Positions 62,425 to 64,000 of a stretch of 64,000 nt of DNA are shown piece by piece; positions within the stretch are counted from its first letter, which is position 1; each line of letters opens with the position of its first letter. Position numbers and translations under genes: made by a program. This DNA is from Colias croceus (taxonomy: Eukaryota; Arthropoda; Insecta; Lepidoptera; Pieridae): assembly GCF_905220415.1 (NCBI RefSeq), contig NC_059537.1, positions 9,245,622 to 9,309,621 on the forward strand, in the 5' to 3' direction. The notes beneath the pieces are model-generated. The model did no database searches, had not been told where the DNA came from, and saw nothing but the letters and a program-made list of their open reading frames with translations.

Positions 62425-63439
62425 CATGGGCGTAGCCACGGTGGGGCAGGGTGGGGCGCTTGCCCCACCCAGGCTTTGACCTGGAAGGTACCTAACCAAA
62501 TCTAAAAATTGAATTATCTAGGTACTAACTACTAAGCTTAATATCCGTAAGAAAATTCACACTCGATTATCGAAAGTCGACAGTCGACACAGAAAATGAG
62601 ACCTAAACATTAGTATTATTTACCTTTACATTGACTGACTAACAAATAATTGTCATACGCCCAGCGACCGAACGGCTGAAGATAGGGACACATTTTGGAT
62701 CTATTTCGTGGTGTGATAGGTGAACAATAAGGTGTTTTGAATAAGAATAATTCGATTCATAACGAATTACACCCGAAAAAAGAAAATAGCTGAGGCTTCT
62801 ATGTTACATGAACATTGAACATGTAAGAAGAATGAGAGTAGTACAGTTAGTTACCCCACTATCTTATCCAATTTCACTTTTGTTTTACGTTACACGTTCT
62901 ATAGAACGTGTCACGTGAGTTACAACCCAAAAAAGATATGGGCCTTAGAAAAAAAAAGTTTCAGAAAATATTACACAGAATAAAGTAAGTGTTATAAAAA
63001 AGTTTTCAAGGTAAAGAAGATGCCATCGCAAATGCCGTCGCAAATGCCATCGCAAATGCCATCGCAAATGCCTTCGCAAATGCCTTCGCAAATGCCTTCG
63101 CAAATTCTATTCGCAAATGCCTTCGCAAATGCCTTCGCAAATGCCTTCGCAAATGCCTTCGCAAATGCCTTCGCAAATGCCTTCGCAAATGCCTTCGCAA
63201 ATGCCTTCGCAAATGCCTACGCAAATGCCTTCGCAAATGCCTTCGCAAATGCCTTCGCAAATGCCTTCGCAAATGCCTTCGCAAATGCCTACGCAAATGC
63301 CTTCGCAAATGCCTTCGCAAATGCCGGCGGCATTTGAGGTTCGAAGACCTGGATATGACTTTGGGTACATACAGTTGCTAGTTACATATTATTTTTTTAT
63401 TGTTGCCCCACCTTGAGCCCATGGCTAGTTACGCCCATG
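62425..63439. mobile_element. Non-autonomous hAT-like element, 1015 bp
   Basis: Ends are CATGGGCGTAGCCA at 62425 and the complement of CATGGGCGTAACTA ending at 63439, the GGGCGTAGC type of terminus seen in many hAT transposons. The flanks TGCAATTT (62417-62424) and TGCAAATT (63440-63447) form an 8-bp target duplication with one difference, the size diagnostic of hAT. A GGTGGGGCA / TGCCCCACC pair lies just inside both ends, and the left end forms a GGGTGGGGC-GCTT-GCCCCACCC hairpin (62449-62470). It has no transposase; the interior holds a 12-bp minisatellite. Confidence 0.85.
63020..63320 (+). repeat. 12-bp minisatellite, 25 units of ATGCCTTCGCAA type
   Basis: Seven 12-bp units (63020-63103, early ones with CCATCG or CCGTCG), one 13-bp unit (63104-63116) and seventeen 12-bp units to 63320, then a diverged partial unit. 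Two units with CCTACG start at 63213 and 63285, 72 bp apart, implying duplication in blocks of six units. The unit has no stop in several frames on either strand, producing long artificial ORFs of MPSQ, NAFA, RRHL and GICE repeats. Confidence 0.97.
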
Positions 63440-63447
63440 TGCAAATT

Positions 63448-64000
63448 ATATTGTTTTGTATTTCGACAACTAAATTAATCCAAACTATTGAACGTTTTGA
63501 ATGTTTATTGATCACGTCAAATTCAGTTCAATTTGATAAACTGCAAACGTCATTTACAAGTACAGACAAACAAATTACACTAACAGGGGCGATTTATTTA
63601 TCATGAATATGTAATGCCTTGTAATATTTCGACAGGAATTGAAATTTTGTCGAGGGAATTATTATTATTTGAATTTAATAGAGAATGATAGTTAATATAC
63701 ATAGATACTTTAAATAATTGTAAATAATCAATACGTAGAGTGCGTTTCACGAAAGAGTTCCCCTGCCGTTATGTTGGCATACCTGACTGTCAAAAACGAA
63801 AATATTTTTTTTAATCAAAAATGACAGAGAAAATATTCTCCTTTCTTCCTAGCCTTAACCCGTATCTTACGGGGTCGGCTGCCTATACCCGGCGCGGCCT
63901 AAGATGATCCCTATGACACTGACAGTTATTCTCAAGAGACAAACTTGTAATGGCGTCACCATTAAATTAGAAACGTATTGGAGGCGTCTAAAAATGGCAT
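63448..64000. other. AT-rich DNA with a repeat-like GC patch at the window end
   Basis: 63850-63925 carries CCGTATCTTACGGGGTCGGC and a following GC-rich phrase that resembles a dispersed lepidopteran repeat. It is not delimited and may continue beyond the window. Confidence 0.35.

Noticed and set aside
63006..63416. Repeat proteins of MPSQ, NAFA, RRHL or GICE type
   Set aside because: All are readings of the same 12-bp minisatellite on both strands; a repeat lacking stop codons gives long ORFs automatically.
1..64000. Known microRNA sequences (let-7, miR-100, miR-9, miR-10, bantam, miR-124) and telomeric TTAGG repeats
   Set aside because: Looked for by eye on the plus strand and not seen; the hairpins found do not match any I remember.

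Overview
The window looks like a transposon-rich, gene-poor stretch of a lepidopteran (moth or butterfly) nuclear genome. The base is AT-rich, no long multi-domain host ORF is present, and many insertions carry the 'CCGCCCGCGGCTTCGTCCGC' type of fragment and the 'CCGGCCAAGTGCGAGTCGG ... GGGTTCCGT / ACGGAACCC' element that are scattered through moth and butterfly genomes. No host protein-coding exon, rRNA, functional tRNA or CRISPR array could be supported. It is probably intergenic, or lies within a very large intron. The assignment to Lepidoptera rests on recognised repeat motifs, not on a search.

Layout. 1-3.9 kb: AT-rich DNA with a 560-bp near-perfect palindromic element (1161-1720). 3.9-7.4 kb: a repeat complex made of inverted repeats around a decayed reverse transcriptase-RNase H region that I read as a DIRS-like (tyrosine-recombinase class) retrotransposon, with a small poly(A) retroposon (6163-6299) inserted in it and a foldback block at its right end. 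8.8-10.7 kb: two local tandem duplications (78-bp and 142-bp periods). 11.2-13.2 kb: a 2.05-kb element with about 470-bp inverted arms that carry a palindromic box recurring about every 70 bp. 14.4-15.3 kb: a TIR element with a solo LTR nested in it, flanked by TTAC. 17.8-25.9 kb: several RTE/SINE-type fragments in both orientations, plus the 0.84-kb CCGGCCAAGTGCG element. 25.9-35.4 kb: mostly empty, with one MITE (27668-27810), a perfect hairpin and two weak ORFs. 35.4-37.1 kb: RTE-type fragments, a tRNA-like relic and a TIR element. 37.1-44.2 kb: no recognisable feature. 44.2-48.8 kb: RTE-type fragments, a possible reverse-strand solo LTR and a 729-bp palindromic element. 48.8-57.3 kb: mostly empty apart from a GC-rich block near 56.1 kb that could be a promoter or untranslated exon. 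57.3-58.9 kb: a 5'-truncated CR1/Jockey-type LINE, the only long ORF. 62.4-63.4 kb: a hAT-like element with an 8-bp target duplication and an internal array of 25 units of 12 bp.

No genes work together here in the operon sense. The content is successive waves of mobile elements, several nested: LTR inside a TIR element, poly(A) retroposon inside the DIRS-like complex, LINE 3' end inside an RTE-type fragment, minisatellite inside a hAT element. The most interesting items are the DIRS-like remnant, the 70-bp periodic box array, and the hAT element carrying a coding-capable minisatellite.
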